DNA of 36,696 nt, taken from a virus. The notes under the pieces were generated by a model. That model had not been told where the DNA came from. It did no database searches and was given only the letters and a program-made list of their open reading frames with translations. Made by a program: the position numbers and the translations under genes. Positions 8,301-16,363 of the stretch are shown piece by piece. The stretch spans positions 1 to 36,696 of IMG/VR virus record IMGVR_UViG_3300035698_007168, one strand, 5' to 3'. Within the stretch, counting starts at the first letter, position 1; each line of letters begins with the position of its first letter.

Positions 8301-10448
8301 TGCGCCAGATGTGTACGGAAACACTTCCCCACCAGTAGTAGATATAATTAATGAGCCATTCGTAGCAAGAGATGCAGTATTACTTACTGTTCTATACACA
8401 TATGAGAGGTTATTTGCATTTTTAACTGCGTTCTTACCTGCATAATATACTAAAGAAGATAGGTTATTATCTTTGAGAGTAGCAATCCCGCCTTCTAATA
8501 TTGCGTCCCCTACCCCTTTATTTACACCGTTATAGAAAATAGAGCGAATAAGAGAAAAGTTTTTTGCAGTTGCAAGTCTAATATCAAATAAGTATAATCT
8601 ATAAACAGCTTCAGGGGTACCCGGGGTACCAGATTCATGAACCATAGAGCGAATACGTGCGGTACCAAGTAACGTACCTAGTCCTGCCGTTGACGGGGTA
8701 ATTCCCGCGGAGGTAGTTAGATATGTTTTTGCAGTAGGATAAAGATCAACAGTGTCACCTGTCTTAAAGATAAATGTTCCCCCTACTTGATTAATACGAA
8801 TATAATTACCATAATTAAGAGATACTGTAGCGTTTGTAGCTATGGTTGTATCAGTTCCTTTATTTACTCTTCCTTCATAGTTACGTACTGTTTCAATACG
8901 CTTACCATTTACATAAGCAACACCCGGGTCAACTTGAATTTTAAATTGTGTTTGGTCTTCATTAAGAGTAGCCATTGATTTTGTATTAAGAATAAACTGA
9001 TCAAGCACATAGTTACCTGACTCTTCGAAGGTACGACGAGCCATTTCGTTCCCAAGTACATTATATACTGTCTGACGATTTTGCTTGTACGGTTCACCAT
9101 TAGAGAATTCTGCAATTGAGAAGAATTCGCTGTTCGCATCTGCTGCAGCTTTTGAAAGTGTTATTAATGTAGGAGTTAGTTTTAAGCGATTTGCGCCGGG
9201 AGCTGTTTCGTTCGGCGCACCTGTCGCGTTATCAAGGAGAGCTGTATCTTGATTTGAGTTGATAACTTCTTCTGTAGTGTCGAACCCTACAGCTTTAAGA
9301 TCGGGGAGACTATTATATTTCTCTACAACGACCAAATGTTCATTTACTCGTGAGAAATATCCCTTTTGGTAAATTACCCCGTCTCCAACTGTCATTGCAT
9401 ATCCTGCACCGATTGGAGTTACAGAACCATTTGCGACTGCAATAGTAGTAAGGAAATTTTGAGATATTAGATTAGCAGCGGTAATTTGTCCTGTTGTCGC
9501 TCCTGTTGATGCTATAGTTACAGTAGGTAGAGCATAATATCCTGTACCTTTTTGAGTAACTGCAATTTGATCGACTTCACCTAGAGCTCCTGTTACAAGA
9601 GAACCAGCTGCTCCTGAACCAATAATACTAATAATACTAGCTACATCTGATGGGCTGGTGTTAGTAGTCTGAATATTAGTGTTACTCTCAAATCCCCAGA
9701 GTGCGGCGTTGGCTACTTTGAGATCTACAGCACGTGGTTTAACTCGTAAGATAACCACTTCTGTGTTAGTAGTAGTATCGACCTCAATAATTTCAGCGTT
9801 AGCTACTGAATCAGTTACAAAATCCCCTACATAGAAATTATTGGCAAACGCAGTTCCTCCTGCTGAGTTCTGAATTGCGATAGCGGATGTAAATACTACA
9901 CTATCCGTATTAGAAAAGCCAGAGGAATCGTTATACGAAGTAACCTTTTCAATAATATTACGTGGATCGTAAACAGTGAGCTGCTGGTTAGCTGAGAATG
10001 TTATCTCTTCTGTAAGAACAGACGCTACGTTACTAAAGCCAGAGTTAATATACCTTACAAAGAGGGTATTGAGATCGGGGTTGCGGCTTTCGAACCCGTC
10101 CATTACAGTAGTAACAGCAGCTACAAGAGGTGTTACATTGGCTTGGTTGCGTACATTGTACCCGATATATTGAGATACATTTACCGGCGCACCATTTGTT
10201 TCCGCGTCTTTAATCTTTACATATGGAAATTTATTGTGAAAGGTAATGTCACACCCATCAATAATTGTACCTCTTTTAAAGATATTATCTCCGAAGCGCT
10301 CAACTTGCTTTTGCAGAATTGTCTGCATTTGATTAAGCTCGCGCGTCTGGACAGCCACCCCGGGGCGGAAGAGAATTTTGTAGTAGTCGTTTACATCGTT
10401 ATAATCGTCGAAGTAAGGAGATACGTTAAAATCAGTTTGTAGTGGCAT
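5355..10448 (-). CDS. Giant DUF4815 baseplate/virion structural protein
   Basis: 1697 aa, the largest gene here. The N-terminal domain (residues ~10-60) carries the DUF4815 signature: DYYKILFRPGVAVQTRELNQ, then QTILQKQVERFGDNIFKRG. The family is found in T4-type marine phages next to the baseplate wedge genes. Residues ~300-1000 are a mosaic of small beta modules, including a G-T-G-Y loop and a GTATAFTSTIQAGDFIKIAN module shared with gp8 and the 707-aa protein. A 54-bp tandem duplication lies around residue 1290. The C-terminus ends RITLEDRFGLDLV. It sits directly after gp8 (start 42 nt downstream of the gp8 stop), where T4 encodes gp9/gp10, so it is likely an outer wedge or fibre-attachment protein. 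The enzymatic role, if any, is unknown. Confidence 0.8.
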   Translation of the reverse strand: MPLQTDFNVSPYFDDYNDVNDYYKILFRPGVAVQTRELNQMQTILQKQVERFGDNIFKRGTIIDGCDITFHNKFPYVKIKDAETNGAPVNVSQYIGYNVRNQANVTPLVAAVTTVMDGFESRNPDLNTLFVRYINSGFSNVASVLTEEITFSANQQLTVYDPRNIIEKVTSYNDSSGFSNTDSVVFTSAIAIQNSAGGTAFANNFYVGDFVTDSVANAEIIEVDTTTNTEVVILRVKPRAVDLKVANAALWGFESNTNIQTTNTSPSDVASIISIIGSGAAGSLVTGALGEVDQIAVTQKGTGYYALPTVTIASTGATTGQITAANLISQNFLTTIAVANGSVTPIGAGYAMTVGDGVIYQKGYFSRVNEHLVVVEKYNSLPDLKAVGFDTTEEVINSNQDTALLDNATGAPNETAPGANRLKLTPTLITLSKAAADANSEFFSIAEFSNGEPYKQNRQTVYNVLGNEMARRTFEESGNYVLDQFILNTKSMATLNEDQTQFKIQVDPGVAYVNGKRIETVRNYEGRVNKGTDTTIATNATVSLNYGNYIRINQVGGTFIFKTGDTVDLYPTAKTYLTTSAGITPSTAGLGTLLGTARIRSMVHESGTPGTPEAVYRLYLFDIRLATAKNFSLIRSIFYNGVNKGVGDAILEGGIATLKDNNLSSLVYYAGKNAVKNANNLSYVYRTVSNTASLATNGSLIISTTGGEVFPYTSGATLSTTQERDLIIVPLSNAQFTANVAGALAANITSLQVNGTATAFTSTIQAGDFIKIANTTANVVVQVNTVANNTVLFLKTLPTTAFTTSNAVVYFPQNVPISIDRATRTANVDVNANNLLVQMEATINIATTVAVSYNVRSSNTGPVAKTVNRDKFIRLNLANNASSNTGPWALGIPDVFRLKKVFSGPNTTFIETDTASVFDITQHFYIDHNQTEDYYGISYLYPKPNSSLAITATDVLLVQLDHFTDSSEGLKGPGGSGTYNIDDSANLAASATTINTLEIPEMYGLKGSYYDLRDQFDFRPQSSNTAAANTSALNAPINPIEPTNSARFSAVDKKFPSPDSDLTGTIEYYNGRVDRVVIDENSQFHIMTGTPGIDSPPTAPENALTVNLLKIPPYPSVPYQLTENSIRFIDTQIANEKYTTQRLKNYRVSTHIDATSRKILQPRGYTMIEIGKLERRISDLEYYTSFTLVEALTQKRVIPSSANNAVDRFKFGFFVDGFNDYTYSDISNPNYNASVVDGRLSPRAEEINLKAITEADDTALPYIESTLVAQTKSTDGPIIIADAPAANTGSGAIGPIIIAYAPAVNTGSGANTITGTIIVLPPSGNTIITSNVTPTQITAVIRTAQKNTSRSDSAPYVYEDSFYTMSTTTGPVEIYLNSRDNNMAMEIFQSTIASGAWVSVFDSSTAAAITLADNTTKALSLNGPRRIEHYGTLNRKGYGPVGLFIEDQFKMLFTHDPSNGIYYRIRVYKGKNHGASGKSGTFEYKMYYPADSTINSTTPVTGFTNTTRYSFGYDGILGINNIASLNLLYNAYFTQGIPDYSTATPSSTSYVAAEQQLELKASGLKASTIHTISLDGVDITSRIKQDGRLLGDGIKTDASGEVHFKLYYGSSITPTTDIERAAADVLQQGGVKSIKIESTDGLSSAINTIQIPEYAKVEASTPPQPINIAPAAITTVSAKGGGSSRITLEDRFGLDLV
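6519..6624 (-). repeat. 54-bp tandem coding duplication in the DUF4815 gene
   Basis: Two 52-bp copies (6519-6570 and 6573-6624) differ at two positions and repeat with a 54-bp period, so the frame is kept. They encode GPIIIADAPAANTGSGA and its near-copy with AYAPAV. The copies are almost identical, so the duplication is recent. Confidence 0.9.
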
Positions 10449-10490
10449 TAGTTAAATTCTCTCTTTTATATTCTTCTAAATAGAGGGTTC

Positions 10491-12557
10491 TCAAAATTTT
10501 AGTATCAGTTTAATTGTTTCAGTCTGTGTATTCGCGCGCGAAATAGGGCTTAGATTTTCAAGATAAGCGATCTCGCCACTATCCGGAACTAAGTCTCCTG
10601 TATATTTAGCCGTAACTACAAACTGCGCAGCAGAATTAGATCCAGTAATTACCCCATCGCTATCTACCGCCGCCTGTGTTTGGAATACATTTTCTACATT
10701 CGTTACGTAAAATTCATCAGAAGTGCCGTTCTCAACAAAAGAATGGAACCTTGCAGCTGGTTGGGCGTAAATAATAGCAGAGTCTTGAGTTACTGTTTCG
10801 TCTTCAAAGAATGTGCCAGTGGTAAGATTCCCGACAAAACGTGTAAGCTGTGTGAAATATTTATAAGAATCTGCATTACGGCCGTTAACTGTGATACGCT
10901 CAGCAGCGGTGACTGCTTGATCAATTTCACTAGTAGTAGAAGATTCACTCCCGGCCATATAGATACTATCCGTTAATCTTTGGGGGTTCAGAGCAGTGAC
11001 AAAGATTTCACCTGCGGTATTTGCTATCATTGTTCCAATAGATTCCGCTTGCCGAGCAAAAGTAATACGGCACCCTGTATCACTGAATGAGCTATTAGTA
11101 TTTAACTGTAATGCTGTATTAGACGCAATGGATAGTACGTTTGCATATATGTTAGTGGTTCCATTTGTTACTATAACAGGGTCCCCAATATTTAATGAAG
11201 TGCTGAAAAATGTATTTGTACCTGTAACCGTACTGTTTGAAAAAACTTCTACAGTGCCAGTAAGCTGCAATGGGGAATACTGAAAAATTTCTTCTCCGAC
11301 AGCAAATGCACCAATTGTTTTGGCAGGATCTATTTTGATATTAACATTAGCATATAGTGGATTTTTAATCAAACCAACTGTACGGTAATCATTTTCTGTT
11401 GAAAGCGGCCCGTCATTCTCAATGAACTTAACACTAACAGAAGCAAAATTTGCCCCTAGTTCATTATTTGCGTTTGATCCGTGTCCGCCTGGAGATGACA
11501 TAATAGCGCGTAGTTCAGAATTACTAACTACTCCAACAACAGGATCTGGAATAATAATTGCGTTTGCTTTACGGTACCCGGATCCAGCTTCAAGTATTTC
11601 TACCTTTTGAACTGAATTACCAGTAGCGTTTGAGATAATAGCACGGGCTATACAATTTGTTTGCTTTTTTCCGCCTGTATCAAATACATACACGTAAGGA
11701 TATATCTCGTAAGTATCTGTAGCAGTAATTGCTGCTTCAAACGGATCATTGATTACAATAATCTTTTGCCCGCCTGTGATATAGTAATCCGTGATAATTT
11801 TATATTCATCTTTAGCCGCGCCGCTAGTAATTTTTATAATACAATTATTATAAAAGTCATTTGTAGATGCCCCTGCGGATCCAACCCCGTACAAGTAGAC
11901 ACTGCCGCCTACTTTTATGTCACTAGGAGATTCAAACTCACTTACTACATAATTGTTATACCCGACCCCGGCGGCGTCAATAGAAATAACTTCGATAGAA
12001 CCTGGAGTCGCGCCATCTACTACAAATGTATTTGCCATAACTGGGAGATATTCATTAGTAGCAAACTTCCGCATGATTGTGTCGTTTGCCGTGTACATAT
12101 ATTTCCATAGATAACCGTCTTCCGGGGTCTCAAATGAATTCAAATCAGTCCCGCTTGGCTCTACGGTAGAGTTAGCACCTTTGTTGTTATATAAACATTT
12201 ATACACATGAGATTGTGAACCAACGTTTACGGTAGTATAAAAGTCTTTTGTAAAGAGCAATGTATCTTGGTCATCATACATCGAATACGCTGTGCCAGAA
12301 GCCCAATTATGTCGAGGTGCCATTTGCATTACATCGACAGCTTCTACTTTTTTCCCAAATAACATATCATCATAAATGTTAATAACAGCTTCTTTAACAC
12401 TATCAACTGGATTTAAAATAACCTGATCAGAGTTTTCTGCATAAGGGGTGTGCTTAGCAGCAAAAACATAATATGCACTATCAGTCCTTACAGAATCTAT
12501 AAAAGATTCAGCAGTTTCAACATTAAATGTTTTGGTTACAATTTGTTTCGTGCTCAT
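10491..12557 (-). CDS. 8: Baseplate wedge subunit gp8
   Basis: 688 aa, about twice the 334 aa of T4 gp8. The N-terminal part keeps gp8 landmarks: VMQMAPRHNWASGTAY (T4 has a related PRRDW segment) and TPEDGYLWKYMYTANDTI before a conserved TNEYLPV. The last residues, SGEIAYLENLSPISR...TETIKLILKF, align with the T4 gp8 end (SGEMIYMENRPPI...EEINILFTF). The extra ~350 residues lie between these ends and consist of beta modules with GVGY and GSGY loops. gp8 dimers join gp6, gp7 and gp53 in the wedge. The gene ends in TGA exactly where T4 gp8 ends, which supports standard decoding. It begins 6 nt after the gp7 stop. Confidence 0.9.
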   Translation of the reverse strand: MSTKQIVTKTFNVETAESFIDSVRTDSAYYVFAAKHTPYAENSDQVILNPVDSVKEAVINIYDDMLFGKKVEAVDVMQMAPRHNWASGTAYSMYDDQDTLLFTKDFYTTVNVGSQSHVYKCLYNNKGANSTVEPSGTDLNSFETPEDGYLWKYMYTANDTIMRKFATNEYLPVMANTFVVDGATPGSIEVISIDAAGVGYNNYVVSEFESPSDIKVGGSVYLYGVGSAGASTNDFYNNCIIKITSGAAKDEYKIITDYYITGGQKIIVINDPFEAAITATDTYEIYPYVYVFDTGGKKQTNCIARAIISNATGNSVQKVEILEAGSGYRKANAIIIPDPVVGVVSNSELRAIMSSPGGHGSNANNELGANFASVSVKFIENDGPLSTENDYRTVGLIKNPLYANVNIKIDPAKTIGAFAVGEEIFQYSPLQLTGTVEVFSNSTVTGTNTFFSTSLNIGDPVIVTNGTTNIYANVLSIASNTALQLNTNSSFSDTGCRITFARQAESIGTMIANTAGEIFVTALNPQRLTDSIYMAGSESSTTSEIDQAVTAAERITVNGRNADSYKYFTQLTRFVGNLTTGTFFEDETVTQDSAIIYAQPAARFHSFVENGTSDEFYVTNVENVFQTQAAVDSDGVITGSNSAAQFVVTAKYTGDLVPDSGEIAYLENLSPISRANTQTETIKLILKF

Positions 12558-12563
12558 ATTAGT

Positions 12564-15500
12564 TTAAATCTCGTTAACGATTGCAATGAAGTGACCATTT
12601 GTAACAGCTCCGGTAAAGGTAGTGTTCGCTGTTATATTTATAGTAGTTATAGACAATGAATGTCCATTTTCTGAGATACTACTTGCTGTAAGAGTGTTAG
12701 CTCCACCTCCGCGGGTAGTAGATAAACTCACCCCGGTTGTATTTGATCCTACGATATAATACACTGCTGAGTTAGAAAGCCCAACAATTACTGTATTCCC
12801 TATTGCTGTATTGTACTGAACTACATCATTATCAGCAAATGAATGTCGAGGAAGAGTAATAAAATTTGCGATAATAGAAGTATTAGGATTAAAAGTCTTA
12901 CTTAATATTCTCGGGTTAGTTAATAGCTTTACATCTGTAGCTGTAGCATTAGCAATATAGTAGTTGCTATTGTTAGCTAGTTGTGCTATAGTAGTATTAC
13001 TGGTCTGTGTGTAATAAGTTACCTTGTCCCCATTATTTAATATACTAGTACTATTATCAAATACAATAGCGTTTGATATAACATCAGTATTAGAGTTGAA
13101 TCGAAATGTAGTAGCATTGGAGAATAGTGCTTCTGAATCAACAGGGAGAACATCTACGAGTTGTTCGCTTTCCAGTAATACTCCACTAAAGAATCGCGTA
13201 CCCGCTGTATGCATAACCTTTCTAAACATATCAGCATAACGATCAAGAGGAATACGGGACAGCACCTCATAAGAGTATTCTTGGTAGTAATCTCCATCAT
13301 GTACTTTAGATAGCGAGCTTAAGAATCCCTTTGATGTCTTATAATACCCGGATCCCGTCCCCATTCCGTACACAAGTCCCTTCGCTTCACCTGAACGTAT
13401 ACCATCTTCAGAGGTAAAGAGCATAACTTCACCATTTGCATACCCGGCACCACTATCAACGATTTCAAGGGAAGTTACGGACCCATTGGCAGTAGCAACG
13501 TTAGCTTCGATTAAAGCATTTGTTCCGATTGCCAGAGTATTTTGATCTTCTTCGATGTTTACAATAGTTGCAGAGGAACCTGAGCGAGCGCCGGTAATAG
13601 TTGACCCAGCGGTAAATAAATTATCAAATTGAATACGTTTCGTATATAACACCGAAGTGTTCCCAGATTTTAGAATAGTTTTAGCTGTTGCTGTAGTTTC
13701 TTCTAGAGTTGATGAGATAGTATTAGTAATTAACCCGGCATCTAGATAACTTTTTAAGTTTGTTGCTGACGCAAATGTTCCAGTCACACTCTTTACTGTT
13801 ATTGTATTAGCGGAAGGTGTAATACTATCTACTTCGCCAGTTGCTGTTTCCAGTCCAATAGTACCCTGGAATACAACTTCCCCGACTTGAAACCCGGTTT
13901 CGTCTGCGACAACAAGAGCATATTTCTGCAACGTCGTCGGGGCCTGTAAAATACGTTCATCTAATTGAAAGGAGCCTGTTGCACCAGTAATATTAATAAT
14001 ATAATCCTTACGATTAAACCCGGCGAGAAAAGGTTGATACGCTAATACATATGGATCAATATTATAATCCGAGCCTTGGTTGATTGAAGTTAGGCTAGCG
14101 ATAGTTCCAATTTCAAATGAGTCAAAATTCAAACAGGAGAATATAATAGACGCGCTATTCCCAGTAGGGTTCTTTGGAAAATCATACTGCGACGCACTAA
14201 TATTGAGGCCAAGGTACGGTGTATTAGCAACATTATTTGCGCTCAACAGATCTGTATTTAGGTAAATAATTTCGGTTTCACTAATAGTCCCGACTTTAAA
14301 ACTAGCACCAGCCCCGGATGATACCGCCACGACGTTTGCAAGTGTCCCTGTAGATGTAGAAAAGAACTGTGGAGAATAGTTATTACTAAAGTTGTTTGCA
14401 ACTTCATAAACCCCTACATTTAGGCTTTGATTTACTAGATTAGCAGTTGTTGTTTCGGTTCTAATATTAATCGGTAATCCTTGAATAAACACCCCTCTTA
14501 AACTATCTACCGAAATAATACCAGCAGTAGTAGAGCCAGTTGATTCAACAATAGTAGCATTACCTACTTCAACACCACCAACTATTTGATATACTTCATC
14601 ATCCCGATCAAATGTACCATCAATGATACCAGCAATAGAGAAAGAAGCAGTATTTGGTGTACCCATAAATGTAGCTGTTGCAGAAGTATTTGAGATTGAA
14701 GCTATATTCGCAGTTACTGCAACATTAGATGTTAGATATATTGTATTACCAGTTCCAAACGACCCGTTATTAGATACAGAAATAACAATAGTGCCATTTG
14801 CATCTAATAGAGCCCCGTTTGCGTTAGATATAACTTTACCGAACGCCGTATTAACAGTTGAGTTCCCAATATGAATTTGAGAACCTTCTACTAATAATTG
14901 ATTGTTTGTTGCATTATCATAAACAGCGGTAGCGAATAATTGGGAAGCAGGTTCGAAGTATTCAAAATACCCAGTTTGTGCGGTTGCATCCGCCAATAGA
15001 ACCGCGCTCGATCCTAAGGACGCCCCACCGGTAGAGTTGGAAATTGATACGGTTGGAGTCTGAGTAAAGAAGCCGGATCCTCCCTCTGTAACTGTAACTT
15101 TTGTAATCGCCCCTGCACCGCTTGTCTCAATAATACCAGTAGCATTACTATATTCAGAGCTTACGGTAATGATGTCTGTATTATTATAACCGGCGCCGGG
15201 TGTTGTAATAGTTACCGCTGTTACTGTATTAGAGGTTACGACGTTAGAAAGAGTAAGCACCTTCTCTGATACAATAGATTGTGTTCTCTTTTCTAGTTCT
15301 AATGCTGAGAAGGCTGGGTCCCCTGATGTAGTATAACCATACCCTCCGTCAATAAAGATAAAATCTACTACCCCCGTTCTATTAGATACAGTTGCAACAC
15401 GAGCAATACCATAATCGCCACGGGAGCTATTAAAGTTAACAATATCACCTACGTTAAATAAGGTAGAACTATTAATAATATCTACCGCATTCAAGGAGCC

Positions 15501-16361
15501 GATTACTGTAGGTGAATCTTGGAAGATAAGATCGCTCTTTAAAATCTCACGGTTAATAAAATCTCCCGAGACGCTAGATACATGGAGAATATGTACGAAC
15601 CCGTTTTTAATTTTACGCTTGATGTACTTTTCAGCAAACGCGGTTGCTCCTGATGTAACACCAGTAATTTGCTTCCCTACTAGTGTAATAGCTCGATCTA
15701 CGCTCGAAGAAGATATTTCAATATACTTCGGCTTTACCCATTGCGCATCAGACACCCGGAATATATCATCGCCGGGATAATATACTTCTGTAGTTACCCC
15801 ATAAATTAGACGAAAGAATAAATCGATTGAACGCTCAGTACCTTTTGAGCGGTAAAGATCAAGTGAGTTCTTAACTAAGAGCTCTTTATTTGTTGCAATA
15901 TCAAATTCAATATTTTTAAGATATTTTTCTTTGAATCGTAGGATAAAAACATCCACTGTTTTATCAATATCACGAATATCAATAAGCTTACGTGCAAGAA
16001 AAATTGTACCGAGTCGCTTAGTAGCCCCCCCTCGTTCGATAAGAGAGCTACCTCCGGAAGAACTAGTAACAGGAATCAATTCAGAACATATGTTAAAACA
16101 TTTAAAGGTTTCTAAGCCATTAATATGAACTAGCATATCATTAGCAATGAACGATATTATGGTGCAAGTAACATTATCTTGGGTGATCGAATCCCCGATA
16201 TTGAAGTTTGTGTTATCTTCAAGAGTAATAAGCTGGTGGTTCTGTTCAAGCCATTCATAGTATGCTTGCACAAACAGTATAAAACTCTCTCCATCTTCTT
16301 GATAGAAGGATGGAAACATATTTGCAATTAGTGGTGATAATTTTGCTTCAATTTCACGCAT
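12564..16361 (-). CDS. 7: Baseplate wedge subunit gp7
   Basis: 1265 aa (T4 gp7 is 1032). The first ~210 residues correspond to the C-terminal half of T4 gp7: a FYQEDGESFILFVQAYYEWLE segment, then FILRFKEKYLKNI and LDLYRSKGTERSIDLFFRLI, followed by TTEVYYPGDDIF. The N-terminal T4 portion has no visible counterpart. Instead, from residue ~225 onward there is a long series of beta modules with loops such as GGYGY, GAGYNN, GGSGFF and GAGYAN. Near residues 1010-1050 is YSYEVLSRIPLDRYADMFRK followed by HTAGTRFFSG, a block typical of gp7-like proteins of marine T4-type phages. The start ATG lies 2 nt after the gp6 stop, and gp8 follows 6 nt downstream. gp7 and gp6 form the core of each baseplate wedge. 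Confidence 0.85.
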   Translation of the reverse strand: MREIEAKLSPLIANMFPSFYQEDGESFILFVQAYYEWLEQNHQLITLEDNTNFNIGDSITQDNVTCTIISFIANDMLVHINGLETFKCFNICSELIPVTSSSGGSSLIERGGATKRLGTIFLARKLIDIRDIDKTVDVFILRFKEKYLKNIEFDIATNKELLVKNSLDLYRSKGTERSIDLFFRLIYGVTTEVYYPGDDIFRVSDAQWVKPKYIEISSSSVDRAITLVGKQITGVTSGATAFAEKYIKRKIKNGFVHILHVSSVSGDFINREILKSDLIFQDSPTVIGSLNAVDIINSSTLFNVGDIVNFNSSRGDYGIARVATVSNRTGVVDFIFIDGGYGYTTSGDPAFSALELEKRTQSIVSEKVLTLSNVVTSNTVTAVTITTPGAGYNNTDIITVSSEYSNATGIIETSGAGAITKVTVTEGGSGFFTQTPTVSISNSTGGASLGSSAVLLADATAQTGYFEYFEPASQLFATAVYDNATNNQLLVEGSQIHIGNSTVNTAFGKVISNANGALLDANGTIVISVSNNGSFGTGNTIYLTSNVAVTANIASISNTSATATFMGTPNTASFSIAGIIDGTFDRDDEVYQIVGGVEVGNATIVESTGSTTAGIISVDSLRGVFIQGLPINIRTETTTANLVNQSLNVGVYEVANNFSNNYSPQFFSTSTGTLANVVAVSSGAGASFKVGTISETEIIYLNTDLLSANNVANTPYLGLNISASQYDFPKNPTGNSASIIFSCLNFDSFEIGTIASLTSINQGSDYNIDPYVLAYQPFLAGFNRKDYIINITGATGSFQLDERILQAPTTLQKYALVVADETGFQVGEVVFQGTIGLETATGEVDSITPSANTITVKSVTGTFASATNLKSYLDAGLITNTISSTLEETTATAKTILKSGNTSVLYTKRIQFDNLFTAGSTITGARSGSSATIVNIEEDQNTLAIGTNALIEANVATANGSVTSLEIVDSGAGYANGEVMLFTSEDGIRSGEAKGLVYGMGTGSGYYKTSKGFLSSLSKVHDGDYYQEYSYEVLSRIPLDRYADMFRKVMHTAGTRFFSGVLLESEQLVDVLPVDSEALFSNATTFRFNSNTDVISNAIVFDNSTSILNNGDKVTYYTQTSNTTIAQLANNSNYYIANATATDVKLLTNPRILSKTFNPNTSIIANFITLPRHSFADNDVVQYNTAIGNTVIVGLSNSAVYYIVGSNTTGVSLSTTRGGGANTLTASSISENGHSLSITTINITANTTFTGAVTNGHFIAIVNEI
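12635..12642 (-). promoter_or_regulatory. Possible internal late promoter TATAAATA upstream of gp8
   Basis: An exact minus-strand TATAAATA lies inside the 3' end of gp7, 78 nt upstream of the gp8 start. T4-type late promoters need only this -10 box. In AT-rich DNA a few exact matches occur by chance, and others lie within genes at 3152-3159, 5507-5514, 10858-10865 and 18813-18820. Only its position before gp8 favours function. Confidence 0.3.
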
Positions 16362-16363
16362 TA

